From: Amblyomma americanum
Taxonomy: Eukaryota > Arthropoda > Arachnida > Ixodida > Ixodidae
Reading direction: 5' to 3'
Assembly (NCBI RefSeq): GCF_052857255.1
Contig: NW_027526503.1
Span: 186,001 to 250,000, forward strand
DNA length: 64,000 nucleotides
Shown: one piece after another, positions 1 to 12,730 of the stretch
Layout: each line of letters starts with the position of its first letter
How positions within the stretch are numbered: position 1 is the first letter of the stretch
Made by a program: the position numbers and the translations under genes
Notes under the pieces: model-generated
Told to the model about the DNA's origin: nothing
What the model saw: the letters and a program-made list of their open reading frames with translations, nothing else
Databases searched by the model: none

Positions 1-839
1 ATTCGTGCTGAAAACAACGAAACAAGCTGTTTTAGACCGAGATGAGCTAAATCTGAACACATCGGTTTTACAAGTGTCCCTCTATTACGCTTCAAAACTT
101 TTTCTTCTATAACTGCGCGAAAAGCATGTATTCGTGCTTAAAACAACGAAACAAGTTGTTTTATACCAAAACGAGCTATATCTGAACACATCGGTTTTAC
201 AAGTATCCACGTGATACGCGTCAACTTTTTCTCTTATAACTGCGCGAAAAGCATGTATTCGTGCTTAAAACAACGAAACAAGCTGTTTTAGACCGAAACG
301 AGCTAAATCTGAACACATCGGTTTTACAAGTGTCCCTGTGACACGCGTCAAAACTTTTTCTCTTATAACAGCGCGAAAAGCATGTATTCTTGCTTTATAC
401 AACGAAACAAGCCGTTTTAGACCGAAACGAGCTAAATCACAACACATCGGTTTTACAAGTTCTCCTCTGATACGCGTCAAAACTTTTTTCTTATAACTGC
501 GCGAAAAGCATGTATTCGTGCTTAATACAACGAAACAAGCTGTTTTAGACCGAAACGAGCTATATCTGAACACATCGGTTTTACAAGTATCCACGTGATA
601 CGCGTCAAAACGTTTTCTCTTATAAATGCGCGAAAAGCATGCATTCGTGCATAATACAACGAAACAAGCTGTGTTAGACCGAAACGAGCTATATCACAAC
701 GCATCTGTTTTACAAGTTTTCCTCTGATACGCGTCAAAACTTTTTCTCTTATAACTGAGCGAAAAGCATGTATTCGTGCTTAATACCACGAAACAAGCTG
801 TTTTAGACCGAAACGAGCTAAATCACAACACATCGGTTT

Positions 840-905
840 TACAATTGTTCCTCTGATACGCGTCAAAACTTTTTCTTCTAAAACTGCGCGAAAAGCATGT
901 ATTCG
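840..905. other. Chimeric monomer at a one-monomer deletion
   Basis: The 5' half carries the ACAATTGTTCCTCTG signature, which elsewhere (about 3025, 6360, 8797) is followed by CTTATACCTGCGCG. Here it is followed by CTTCTAAAACTGCGCG, the 3' half of the next monomer type. Compared with copy 2, a single monomer (the CTGAAAACTG one at about 6470) is missing. The exchange point lies in the shared GATACGCGTCAAAACTTTTTC stretch. Confidence 0.75.
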
Positions 906-1930
906 TGCTTAATACAACGAAACAAGCTGTTTTAGACCAAAACGAGCTAGATATGAACATATCGGTTTTACAAGTGTGCATGTGATAGGCGTCAAAACGT
1001 TTTCTCTTATCACTGCGCAAAAAGCATGTATTCGTGCTGAATACAACGAAACAAGCTGTTTTGGACTGAAACGAGCTAAATCACAACACATCAGTTTTAC
1101 AAGTCTCTCTAATACGCGTCAAAACTTTTTCTTCTATAACTGTGCGAAAAGCATGTATTCGTGCTTAAAACAACGAAACAAGCTGTTTTAGACCGAAACG
1201 AGCTAAATCACAACACATCGGTTTTACAAGTCTCTAATACGCGTCAAAACGTTTCCTTCTATAACTGCGCGAAAAGCATGTATTCGTACTTAAAACAACG
1301 AAACAAGCTGTTTTAGACCGCAACGAGCTAAATCACAACACATCGGTTTTACAAGTTTTCCTCTGATACGCGTCAAAACTTTTTTCTCTTATAACTGCGC
1401 GAAAAGCATGTATTCCTGCTTCATCCAACGAAACAAGCTGTTTTAGACCGAAACGAGCTATATCTGAACACATCGGTTTTACAAGTATCCACATGATACT
1501 CGTCAAAACTTTTTCTCTTATAACTGCGCGAAAAGCATGTATTCGTGCTTAATACAACTAAACAAGCTGTTTTAGTCCGAAACGAGCTAAATCACAAGAC
1601 ATGGGTTTTACAAGTGTTCCTCTGATACGCGTCAAAACTTTTTCTCTTATTACTGCGCAAAAAGCATGTATTCGTGCCTAATACAACGAAACAAGCTGTT
1701 TTAGACCGAAACGAGCTAAATCACAACACATCGGTTTTACAAGTCTCCCTAATACGCGTCAAAACGTTTTCTTCTATAACTGCGCGAAAAGCATGTATTC
1801 CTGCTTAAAACATCGAAACAAGCGGTTTTAGACCGAAACGAGCTAAATCACAACACATCGGTTTTACAAGTATCCACGTGATACGCGTCAAAACTTTTTC
1901 TCTTATAACTGCGCGAAAAGCATGTATTCG

Positions 1931-1947
1931 TGCTTAATCCAACGAAA
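1931..1947 (-). other. Partial CENP-B-box-like motif (example of a recurrent subclass)
   Basis: Monomers with AATCCAACG before the boundary read TTTCGTTGGATTAAGCA on the minus strand. The first ten bases agree with the mammalian CENP-B box consensus YTTCGTTGGAARCGGGA. Of the nine core bases (TTCG....A..CGGG) six match: TTCG, the A and one G. The CGGG half is otherwise missing, so this is a half-match, not a box. The same form recurs for example near 4890, 7712, 14126, 27630, 51028 and 63468. Confidence 0.4.
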
Positions 1948-3129
1948 CAAGCTGTTTTAGACCGAAACGAGGTAAATCACAACACATCGGTATTACAAGT
2001 TTTCCTCTGATACGCGTCAAAACTTTTTCTCTTTTAACTGCGCGAAAAGCATGTATTCGTGCTTCATACAACGAAACAAGCTGTTTTAGACCGAAACGAG
2101 CTAAATCACAACACATCGGTTTTACAAGTCTCCCTAATACGCGTCAAAACGTTTTCTTCTATAACTGCGCGAAAAGCATGTATTCCTGCTTAAAACATCG
2201 AAACAAGCGGTTTTAGACCGAAACGAGCTAAATCACAACACATTGGTTTTACAAGTATCCACGTGATACGCGTCGACCTTTTTCTCTTATAAATGCGCGA
2301 AAAGCATGTATTCGTGCTTAATACAACGAAACAAGCTGTGTTAGACCGAAACGAGCTAAATCTGAACACATTGGTTTTACAAGTGTTCCTCTGATACGCG
2401 TCAAAACGTTTTCTCTTATAACTGCGCGAAAAGCATGTATTCGTGCTTAAAACAACGAAACAAGTTGTTTTATACCAAAACGAGCTATATCTGAACACAT
2501 CGGTTTTACAAGTATCCACGTGATACGCGTCAACTTTTTCTCTTATAACTGCGCGAAAAGCATGTATTCGTGCTTAATACAACGAAACAAGCTGTTTTAG
2601 ACCGAAACGAGCTAAATCTGAACACATCGGTTTTACAAGTTCTCCTCTGATACGCGTCAAAACTTTTTTTCTTATAACTGCGCGAAAAGCATGTATTCGT
2701 GCTTAATACAACGAAACAAGCTGTTTTAGACCGAAACGAGCTATATCTGAACACATCGGTTTTACAAGTATCCACGTGATACGCGTCAAAACGTTTTCTC
2801 TTATAAATGCGCGAAAAGCATGCATTCGTGCATAATACAACGAAACAAGCTGTGTTAGACCGAAACGAGCTATATCACAACGCATCGGTTTTACAAGTTT
2901 TCCTCTGATACGCGTCAAAACTTTTTCACTTATAACTGAGCGAAAAGCATGTATTCGTGCTTAATACCACGAAACAAGCTGTTTTAGACCGAAACGAGCT
3001 AAATCACAACACATCGGTTTTACAATTGTTCCTCTGATACGCGTCAAAACTTTTTCTCTTATACCTGCGCGAAAAGCATGTATTCGTGCTTAATACAACG
3101 AAACAAGCTGTTTTAGACTGAGATGAGCT

Positions 3130-3160
3130 AAATCTGAAAACTGTTTTACAAGTGTCCCTC
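3130..3160. repeat. CTGAAAACTG deletion subclass (first of about 13)
   Basis: In this subclass the usual CTGAACACATCGGTTTTAC is shortened to CTGAAAACTGTTTTAC, removing the AACAC arm of the central dyad and its CpG. The same form recurs at about 6473, 8907, 11858, 16219, 21941, 23088, 25875, 36771, 42915, 47863, 52487 and 60302. It is normally preceded by the ACAATTGTTCCTC monomer and followed by the TTCTAAAACTG monomer, so it is a good positional marker for this part of the higher-order repeat. Confidence 0.8.
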
Positions 3161-5516
3161 TAATACGCGTCAAAACTTTTTCTTCTAAAACTGCGCGAAA
3201 AGCATGTATTCGTGCTTAATACAACGAAGCAAGCTGTTTTAGACGAAAACGAGCTAGATCTGAACATATCGGTTTTACAAGTGTGCGTGTGATAGGCGTC
3301 AAAACGTTTTCTCTTATCACTGCGCAAAAAGCATGTATTCGTGCTTAAAACAACGAAACAAGCTGTTTTAGACCGAAACGAGCTAAATCACAACACATCG
3401 GTTTTACAAGTCTCTAATACGCGTCAAAACTTTTCCTTCTATAACTGCGCGAAAAGCATGTATTCGTACCTAAAACAACGAAACAAGCTGTTTTAGACCG
3501 CAACGAGCTAAATCACAACACATCGGTTTTAAAAGTTTTCCTCTGATACGCGTCAAAACTTTTTTCTCTTATAACTGCGCGAAAAGCATGTATTCCTGCT
3601 TCGTCCAACGAAACAAGCTGTTTTAGACCGAAACGAGGTAAATCTGAACACATCGGTTTTACAAGTGTTCCTCTGATACGCGTAAAAACTTTTTCTCTTA
3701 TAACAGCGCGAAAAGCATGTATTCTTGCTTAATACAACGAAACAAGTTGTTTTAGACCAAAACGAGCTATATCTGAACACATCGGTTTTACAAGTATCCA
3801 CCTGATACTCGTCAAAACTTTTTCTCCTATAACTGCGCGAAAAGCATGTATTCGTGCTTAATACAACTAAACAAGCTGTTTTAGTCCGAAACGAGCTAAA
3901 TCACAAGACATCGGTTTTACAAGTGTTCCTCTGATACGCGTCAAAACTTTTTCTCTTATAACTGCGCGAAAAGCGTGTATTCGTGCTTAAAACAACGAAA
4001 CAAGCTGTTTTAGACCGAAACGAGCTAAATCACAACACATCGGTTTTACAAGTCTCTAATACGCGTCAAAACGTTTCCTTCTATAACGGCGCGAAAAGCA
4101 TGTATTCGTAATTAAAACAACGAAACAAGCTGTTTTAGACCGCAACGAGCTAAATCACAACACATCGGTTTTACAAGTTTTCCTCTGATACGCGTCAAAA
4201 CTTTTTTCTCTTATGACTGCGCGAAAAGCATGTATTCCTGCTTCATCCAAAGAAACAAGCTGTTTTAGACCGAAACGAGGTAAATCTGAACACATCGGTT
4301 TTACAAGTGTTCCTCTGATACGCGTAAAAATTTTTTCTCTTATAACAGCGCGAAAAGCATGTATTCTTGCTTAATACAACGAAACAAGTTGTTTTAGACC
4401 GAAACGAGCTATATCTGAACACATCGGTTTTACAAGTATCCACATGATACTCGTCAAAACTTTTTCTCTTATAACTGCGCGAAAAGCATGTATTCGTGCT
4501 TAATACAACTAAACAAGCTGTTTTAGTCCGAAACTAGCTAAATCACAAGACATCGGTTTTACAAGTGTTCCTCTGATACGCGTCAAAACTTTTTCTCTTA
4601 TAACTGCGCAAAAAGCATGTATTCGTGCTTAATACAACGAAACAAGCTGTTTTAGACCGAAACGAGCTAAATCACAACACATCGGTTTTGCAAGTCTCCC
4701 TAATACGCGTCAAAACGTTTTCTTCTATAACTGCGCGAAAAGCATGTATTCCTGCTTAAAACATCGAAACAAGCGGTTTTAGACCTAAACGAGCTAAATC
4801 ACAACACATCGGTTTTACAAGTATCCACGTGATACGCGTCAAAACGTTTTCTCTTCTAACTGCGCGAAAAGCATGTATTCGTGCTTAATCCAACGAAACA
4901 AGCTGTTTTAGACCGAAACGAGGTAAATCACAACACATCGGTATTACAAGTTTTCCTCTGATACGCGTCAAAACTTTTTCTCTTATAACTGCGCGAAAAG
5001 CATGTATTCGTGCTTCATACAACGAAACAAGCTGTTTTAGACCGAAACGAGCTAAATCACAACACATCGGTTTTACAAGTCTCCCTAATACGCGTCAAAA
5101 CGTTTTCTTCTATAACTGCGCGAAAAGCATGTATTCCTGCTTAAAACATCGAAACAAGCGGTTTTAGACCGAAACGAGCTAAATCACAACACATCGGTTT
5201 TACAAGTATCCACGTGATACGCGTCAACCTTTTTCTCTTATAAATGCGCGAAAAGCATGTATTCGTGCTTAATACAACGAAACAAGCTGTGTTAGACCGA
5301 AACGAGCTAAATCTGAACACATCGGTTTTACAAGTATCCACATGATACTCGTCAAAACTTTTTCTCATAACTGCGCGAAAAGCATGTATTCGTGCTTAAA
5401 ACAACGAAACAAGCTGTTTTAGTCCGAAACGAGCTAAATCACAACACATTGGTTTTACAAGTGTTCCTCTGATACGCGTCAAAACGTTTTCTCTTATAAC
5501 TGCGCGAAAAGCATGC

Positions 5517-8500
5517 ATTCGTGCTTAAAACAACGAAACAAGCTGTTTTAGACCGAGATGAGCTAAATCTGAACACATCGGTTTTACAAGTGTCCCTCTA
5601 TTACGCGTCAAAACTTTTTCTTCTATAACTGCGCGAAAAGCATGTATTCGTGCTTAAAACAACGAAACAAGTTGTTTTATACCAAAACGAGCTATATCTG
5701 AACACATCGGTTTTACAAGTATCCACGTGATACGCGTCAACTTTTTCTCTTATAACTGCGCGAAAAGCATGTATTCGTGCTTAATACAACGAAACAAGCT
5801 GTTTTAGACCGAAACGAGCTAAATCTGAACACATCGCTTTTACAAGTGTCCCTGTGACACGCGTCAAAACTTTTTCTCTTATAACAGCGCGAAAAGCATG
5901 CATTCGTGCATAATACAACGAAACAAGCTGTGTTAGACCGAAACGAGCTATATCACAACGCATCGATTTTACAAGTTTTCCTCTGATACGCGTCAAAACT
6001 TTTTTTCTTATAACTGCGCGAAAAGCATGTATTCGTGCTTAATACAACGAAACAAGCTATTTTAGACCGAAACGAGCTATATCTGAACACATCGGTTTTA
6101 CAAGTATCCACGTGATACGCGTCAAAACGTTTTCTCTTATAAATGCGCGAAAAGCATGCATTCGTGCATAATACAACGAAACAAGCTGTGTTAGACCGAA
6201 ACGAGCTATATCACAACGCATCGATTTTACAAGTTTTCCTCTGATACGCGTCAAAACTTTTTCTCTTATAACTGAGCGAAAAGCATGTATTCGTGCTTAA
6301 TACCACGAAACAAGCTGTTTTAGACCGAAACGAGCTAAATCACAACACATCGGTTTTACAATTGTTCCTCTGATACGCGTCAAACCTTTTTCTCTTATAC
6401 CTGCGCGAAAAGCATGTATTCGTGCTTAATACAACGAAACAAGCTGTTTTAGACTGAGATGAGCTAAACCTGAAAACTGTTTTACAAGTGTCCCTCTAAT
6501 ACGCGTCAAAACTTTTTCTTCTAAAACTGCGCGAAAAGCATGTATTCGTGCTTAATACAACGAAACAAGCTGTTTTAGACCAAAACGAGCTAGATCTGAA
6601 CATATCGGTTTTAGAAGTGTGCATGTGATAGGCGTCAAAACGTTTTCTCTTATCACTGCGCAAAAAGCATGTATTCGTGCTGAATACAACGAAACAAGCT
6701 GTTTTGGACTGAAACGAGCTAAATCACAACACATCAGTTTTACAAGTCTCTCTAATACGCGTCAAAACTTTTTCTTCTATAACTGCGCGAAAAGCATGTA
6801 TTCGTGCTTAAAACAACGAAACAAGCTGTTTTAGACCGAAACGAGCTAAATCACAACACATCGGTTTTACAAGTCTCTAATACGCGTCAAAACGTTTCCT
6901 TCTATAACTGCGCGAAAAGCATGTATTCGTACCTAAAACAACGAAACAAGCTGTTTTAGACCGCAACGAGCTAAATCACAACACATCGGTTTTACAAGTT
7001 TTCCTCTGATACGCGTCAAAACTTTTTTCTCTTATAACTGCGCGAAAAGCATGTATTCCTGCTTCATCCAACGAAACAAGCTGTTTTAGACCGAAACGAG
7101 GTAAATCTGAACACATCGGTTTTACAAGTGTTCCTCTGATACGCGTAAAAACTTTTTCTCTTATAACAGCGCGAAAAGCATGTATTCCTGCTTCATCCAA
7201 CGAAACAAGCTGTTTTAGACCGAAACGAGCTATATCTGAACACATCGGTTTTACAAGTATCCACATGATACTCGTCAAAACTTTTTCTCTTATAACTGCG
7301 CGAAAAGCATGTATTCGTGCTTAATACAACTAAACAAGCTGTTTTAGTCCGAAACGAGCTAAATCACAAGACATGGGTTTTACAAGTGTTCCTCTGATAC
7401 GCGTCAAAACTTTTTCTCTTATTACTGCGCAAAAAGCATGTATTCGTGCCTAATACAACGAAACAAGCTGTTTTAGACCGAAACGAGCTAAATCACAACA
7501 CATCGGTTTTACAAGTTTCCCTAATACGCGTCAAAACGTTTTCTTCTATAACTGCGCGAAAAGCATGTATTCCTGCTTAAAACATCGAAACAAGCGGTTT
7601 TAGACCGAAACGAGCTAAATCACAACACATCGGTTTTACAAGTATCCACGTGATACGCGTCAAAACTTTTTCTCTTATAACTGCGCGAAAAGCATGTATT
7701 CGTGCTTAATCCAACGAAACAAGCTGTTTTAGACCGAAGCGAGGTAAATCACAACACATCGGTATTACAAGTTTTCCTCTGATACGCGTCAAAACTTTTT
7801 CTCTTTTAACTGCGCGAAAAGCATGTATTCGTGCTTCATACAACGAAACAAGCTGTTTTAGACCGAAACGAGCTAAATCACAACACATCAGTTTTACAAG
7901 TCTCCCTAATACGCGTCAAAACGTTTTCTTCTATAACTGCGCGAAAAGCATGTATTCCTGCCTAAAACATCGAAACAAGCGGTTTTAGACCGAAACGAGC
8001 TAAATCACAACACATCGGTTTTACAAGTATCCACGTGATACGCGTCAACCTTTTTCTCTTATAAATGCGCGAAAAGCATGTATTCGTGCTTAATACAACG
8101 AAACAAGCTGTGTTAGACCGAAACGAGCTAAATCTGAACACATTGGTTTTACAAGTGTTCCTCTGATACGCGTCAAAACGTTTTCTCTTATAACTGCGCG
8201 AAAAGCATGTATTCGTGCTTAAAACAACGAAACAAGTTGTTTTATACCAAAACGAGCTATATCTGAACACATCGGTTTTACAAGTATCCACGTGATACGC
8301 GTCAACTTTTTCTCTTATAACTGCGCGAAAAGCATGTATTCGTGCTTAATACAACGAAACAAGCTATTTTAGACCGAAACGAGCTCAATCTGAACACATC
8401 GGTTTTACAAGTTCTCCTCTGATACGCGTCAAAACTTTTTTTCTTATAACTGCGCGAAAAGCATGTATTCGTGCTTAATACAACGAAACAAGCTGTTTTA

Positions 8501-10903
8501 GACCGAAACGAGCTATATCTGAACACATCGGTTTTACAAGTATCCACGTGATACGCGTCAAAACGTTTTCTCTTATAAATGCGCGAAAAGCATGCATTCG
8601 TGCATAATACAACGAAACAAGCTGTGTTAGACCGAAACGAGCTATATCACAACGCATCGGTTTTACAAGTTTTCCTCTGATACGCGTCAAAACTTTTTCA
8701 CTTATAACTGAGCGAAAAGCATGTATTCGTGCTTAATACCACGAAACAAGCTGTTTTAGACCGAAACGAGCTAAATCACAACACATCGGTTTTACAATTG
8801 TTCCTCTGATACGCGTCAAAACTTTTTCTCTTATACCTGCGCGAAAAGCATGTATTCGTGCTTAATACAACGAAACAAGCTGTTTTAGACTGAGATGAGC
8901 TAAATCTGAAAACTGTTTTACAAGTGTCCCTCTAATACGCGTCAAAACTTTTTCTTCTAAAACTGCGCGAAAAGCATGTATTCGTGCTTAATACAACGAA
9001 GCAAGCTGTTTTAGACGAAAACGAGCTAGATCTGAACATATCGGTTTTACAAGTGTGCGTGTGATAGGCGTCAAAACGTTTTCTCTTATCACTGCGCAAA
9101 AAGCATGTATTCGTGCTTAAAACAACGAAACAAGCTGTTTTAGACCGAAACGAGCTAAATCACAACACATCGGTTTTACAAGTCTCTAATACGCGTCAAA
9201 ACTTTTCCTTCTATAACTGCGCGAAAAGCATGTATTCGTACCTAAAACAACGAAACAAGCTGTTTTAGACCGCAACGAGCTAAATCACAACACATCGGTT
9301 TTAAAAGTTTTCCTCTGATACGCGTCAAAACTTTTTTCTCTTATAACTGCGCGAAAAGCATGTATTCCTGCTTCGTCCAACGAAACAAGCTGTTTTAGAC
9401 CGAAACGAGGTAAATCTGAACACATCGGTTTTACAAGTGTTCCTCTGATACGCGTAAAAACTTTTTCTCTTATAACAGCGCGAAAAGCATGTATTCTTGC
9501 TTAATACAACGAAACAAGTTGTTTTAGACCAAAACGAGCTATATCTGAACACATCGGTTTTACAAGTATCCACCTGATACTCGTCAAAACGTTTTCTCTT
9601 ATAACTGCGCGAAAAGCATGTATTCGTGCTTAATACAACTAAACAAGCTGTTTTATTCCGAAACGAGCTAAATCACAAGACATCGGTTTTACAAGTGCTC
9701 CTCTGATACGCGTCAAAACTTTTTCTCTTATAACTGCGCGAAAAGCGTGTATTCGTGCTTAAAACAACGAAACAAGCTGTTTTAGACCGAAACGAGCTAA
9801 ATCACAACACATCGGTTTTACAAGTCTCTAATACGCGTCAAAACGTTTCCTTCTATAACGGCGCGAAAAGCATGTATTCGTACTTAAAACAACGAAACAA
9901 GCTGTTTTAGACCGCAACGAGCTAAATCACAACACATCGGTTTTACAAGTTTTCCTCTGATACGCGTCAAAACTTTTTTCTCTTATGACTGCGCGAAAAG
10001 CATGTATTCCTGCTTCATCCAAAGAAACAAGCTGTTTTAGACCGAAACGAGGTAAATCTGAACACATCGGTTTTACAAGTGTTCCTCTGATACGCGTAAA
10101 AATTTTTTCTCTTATAACAGCGCGAAAAGCATGTATTCTTGCTTAATACAACGAAACAAGTTGTTTTAGACCGAAACGAGCTATATCTGAACACATCGGT
10201 TTTACAAGTATCCACATGATACTCGTCAAAACTTTTTCTCTTATAACTGCGCGAAAAGCATGTATTCGTGCTTAATACAACTAAACAAGCTGTTTTAGTC
10301 CGAAACTAGCTAAATCACAAGACATCGGTTTTACAAGTGTTCCTCTGATACGCGTCAAAACTTTTTCTCTTATAACTGCGCAAAAAGCATGTATTCGTGC
10401 TTAATACAACGAAACAAGCTGTTTTAGACCGAAACGAGCTAAATCACAACACATCGGTTTTGCAAGTCTCCCTAATACGCGTCAAAACGTTTTCTTCTAT
10501 AACTGCGCGAAAAGCATGTATTCCTGCTTAAAACATCGAAACAAGCGGTTTTAGACCGAAACGAGCTAAATCACAACACATCGGTTTTACAAGTATCCAC
10601 GTGATACGCGTCAACCTTTTTCTCTTATAAATGCGCGAAAAGCATGTATTCGTGCTTAATACAACGAAACAAGCTGTGTTAGACCGAAACGAGCTAAATC
10701 TGAACACATCGGTTTTACAAGTATCCACATGATACTCGTCAAAACTTTTTCTCATAACTGCGCGAAAAGCATGTATTCGTGCTTAAAACAACGAAACAAG
10801 CTGTTTTAGTCCGAAACGAGCTAAATCACAACACATTGGTTTTACCAGTGTTCCTCTGATACGCGTCAAAACGTTTTCTCTTATAACTGCGCGAAAAGCA
10901 TGC
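5517..10903. repeat. Higher-order repeat A, copy 2
   Basis: This copy starts at the monomer matching position 1 (the AGATGAGC variant, then TCTATTACGCG). It keeps two monomers missing from copy 1 but lacks a 385-bp, three-monomer block near 10,540 that copy 1 keeps at about 4776-5160. Past that deletion the offset from copy 1 drops from 5772 to 5387 bp. Differences from copy 1 are scattered substitutions, for example GTCGACC at about 2273 against GTCAACC at about 8045. Confidence 0.88.
10530..10605. other. Three-monomer (385 bp) deletion junction in repeat A copy 2
   Basis: In copy 1 an AAGCGGTTTTAG monomer at about 4771 is followed 385 bp later by another at about 5157. In copy 2 only one is present, and it continues as the second of the pair (GTCAACC rather than GTCAAAACG). 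The dispersed fourth copy keeps all three monomers (about 35.07-35.46 kb), so loss in copy 2 is the simpler reading. Unequal exchange between the two similar monomers would produce exactly this. Confidence 0.75.
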
Positions 10904-12730
10904 ATTCGTGCTTAAAACAACGAAACAAGCTGTTTTAGACCGAGATGAGCTAAATCTGAACACATCGGTTTTACAAGTGTTCCTCTATTACGCGTCAAAA
11001 CTTTTTCTTCTATAACTGCGCGAAAAGCATGTATTCGTGCATAAAACAACGAAACAAGTTGTTTTATACCAAAACGAGCTATATCTGAACACATCGGTTT
11101 TACAAGTATCCACGTGATACGCGTCAACTTTTTCTCTTATAACTGCGCGAAAAGCATGTATTCGTGCTTAACACAACGAAACAAGCTGTTTTAGACCGAA
11201 ACGAGCTAAATCTGAACACATCGCTTTTACAAGTGTCCCTGTGACACGCGTCAAAACTTTTTCTCTTATAACAGCGCGAAAAGCATGCATTCGTGCATAA
11301 TACAACGAAACAAGCTGTGTTAGACCGAAACGAGCTATATCACAACGCATCGATTTTACAAGTTTTCCTCTGATACGCGTCAAAACTTTTTTTCTTATAA
11401 CTGCGCGAAAAGCATGTATTCGTGCTTAATACAACGAAACAAGCTATTTTAGACCGAAACGAGCTATATCTGAACACATCGGTTTTACAAGTATCCACGT
11501 GATACGCGTCAAAACGTTTTCTCTTATAAATGCGCGAAAAGCATGCATTCGTGCATAATACAACGAAACAAGCTGTGTTAGACCGAAACGAGCTATATCA
11601 CAACGCATCGATTTTACAAGTTTTCCTCTGATACGCGTCAAAACTTTTTCTCTTATAACTGAGCGAAAAGCATGTATTCGTGCTTAATACCACGAAACAA
11701 GCTGTTTTAGACCGAAACGAGCTAAATCACAACACATCGGTTTTACAATTGTTCCTCTGATACGCGTCAAACCTTTTTCTCTTATACCTGCGCGAAAAGC
11801 ATGTATTCGTGCTTAATACAACGAAACAAGCTGTTTTAGACTGAGATGAGCTAAATCTGAAAACTGTTTTACAAGTGTCCCTCTAATACGCGTCAAAACT
11901 TTTTCTTCTAAAACTGCGCGAAAAGCATGTATTCGTGCTTAATACAACGAAACAAGCTGTTTTAGACCAAAACGAGCTAGATCTGAACATATCGGTTTTA
12001 GAAGTGTGCATGTGATAGGCGTCAAAACGTTTTCTCTTATCACTGCGCAAAAAGCATGTATTCGTGCTGAATACAACGAAACAAGCTGTTTTGGACTGAA
12101 ACGAGCTAAATCACAACACATCAGTTTTACAAGTCTCTCTAATACGCGTCAAAACTTTTCCTTCTATAACTGCGCGAAAAGCATGTATTCGTACCTAAAA
12201 CAACGAAACAAGCTGTTTTAGACCGCAACGAGCTAAATCACAACACATCGGTTTTACAAGTTTTCCTCTGATACGCGTCAAAACTTTTTTCTCTTATAAC
12301 TGCGCGAAAAGCATGTATTCCTGCTTCATCCAACGAAACAAGCTGTTTTAGACCGAAACGAGGTAAATCTGAACACATCGGTTTTACAAGTGTTCCTCTG
12401 ATACGCGTAAAAACTTTTTCTCTTATAACAGCGCGAAAAGCATGTATTCTTGCTTAATACAACGAAACAAGTTGTTTTAGACCGAAACGAGCTATATCTG
12501 AACACATCGGTTTTACAAGTATCCACCTGATACTCGTCAAAACTTTTTCTCTTATAACTGCGCGAAAAGCATGTATTCGTGCTTAATACAACTAAACAAG
12601 CTGTTTTAGTCCGAAACGAGCTAAATCACAAGACATCGGTTTTACAAGTGTTCCTCTGATACGCGTCAAAACTTTTTCTCTTATAACTGCGCGAAAAGCG
12701 TGTATTCGTGCTTAAAACAACGAAACAAGC
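10904..12730. repeat. Higher-order repeat A, copy 3 (truncated)
   Basis: The segment follows copy 2 at an offset of 5387 bp from its first monomer up to about 12,150. There a 125-bp monomer is missing: the 5' half of the TCTCTCTAATACG type is joined directly to the 3' half of the TTTTCCTTCTATA type. The offset then becomes 5262 bp. From about 12,420 the order matches the interior of copy 1 (about 3.7-4.0 kb, with CACCTGATACTCG and the AAGCGTGTATTCG variant), and the block ends where AGAGGAGC monomers begin. Confidence 0.8.

Larger units (their letters stand above)
1..5516. repeat. Higher-order repeat A, copy 1
   Basis: The order of variant monomers here is repeated downstream. Offset to copy 2 is 5516 bp at the start, 5643 bp around position 976 and 5772 bp from about 1440 to about 4750. 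Each step equals one monomer (127 and 129 bp), so copy 1 lacks two monomers present in copy 2, one near 860 and one near 1440. Between these steps the copies are near-identical by eye, including rare changes such as TTTTAAAAG at about 3530 and 9302. The true left end is not known because the window starts inside a monomer. Confidence 0.88.

Noticed and set aside
70..110. Polypyrimidine stretch CTTTTTCTCTT as a splice acceptor or Pol III terminator
   Set aside because: No AG lies at a suitable distance and there is no exon. The T run is five bases in every monomer and no Pol III gene (A/B boxes, tRNA fold) precedes it.
88..125. TATAA in each monomer as a promoter
   Set aside because: It is one short A/T motif in an A/T-rich unit, with no supporting initiator or gene downstream. 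Several subclasses lose it without other change.
1931..1947. A genuine CENP-B box
   Set aside because: The CGGG half is absent (AAGC in its place), so it fails the core consensus. It is kept only as a half-match worth testing.
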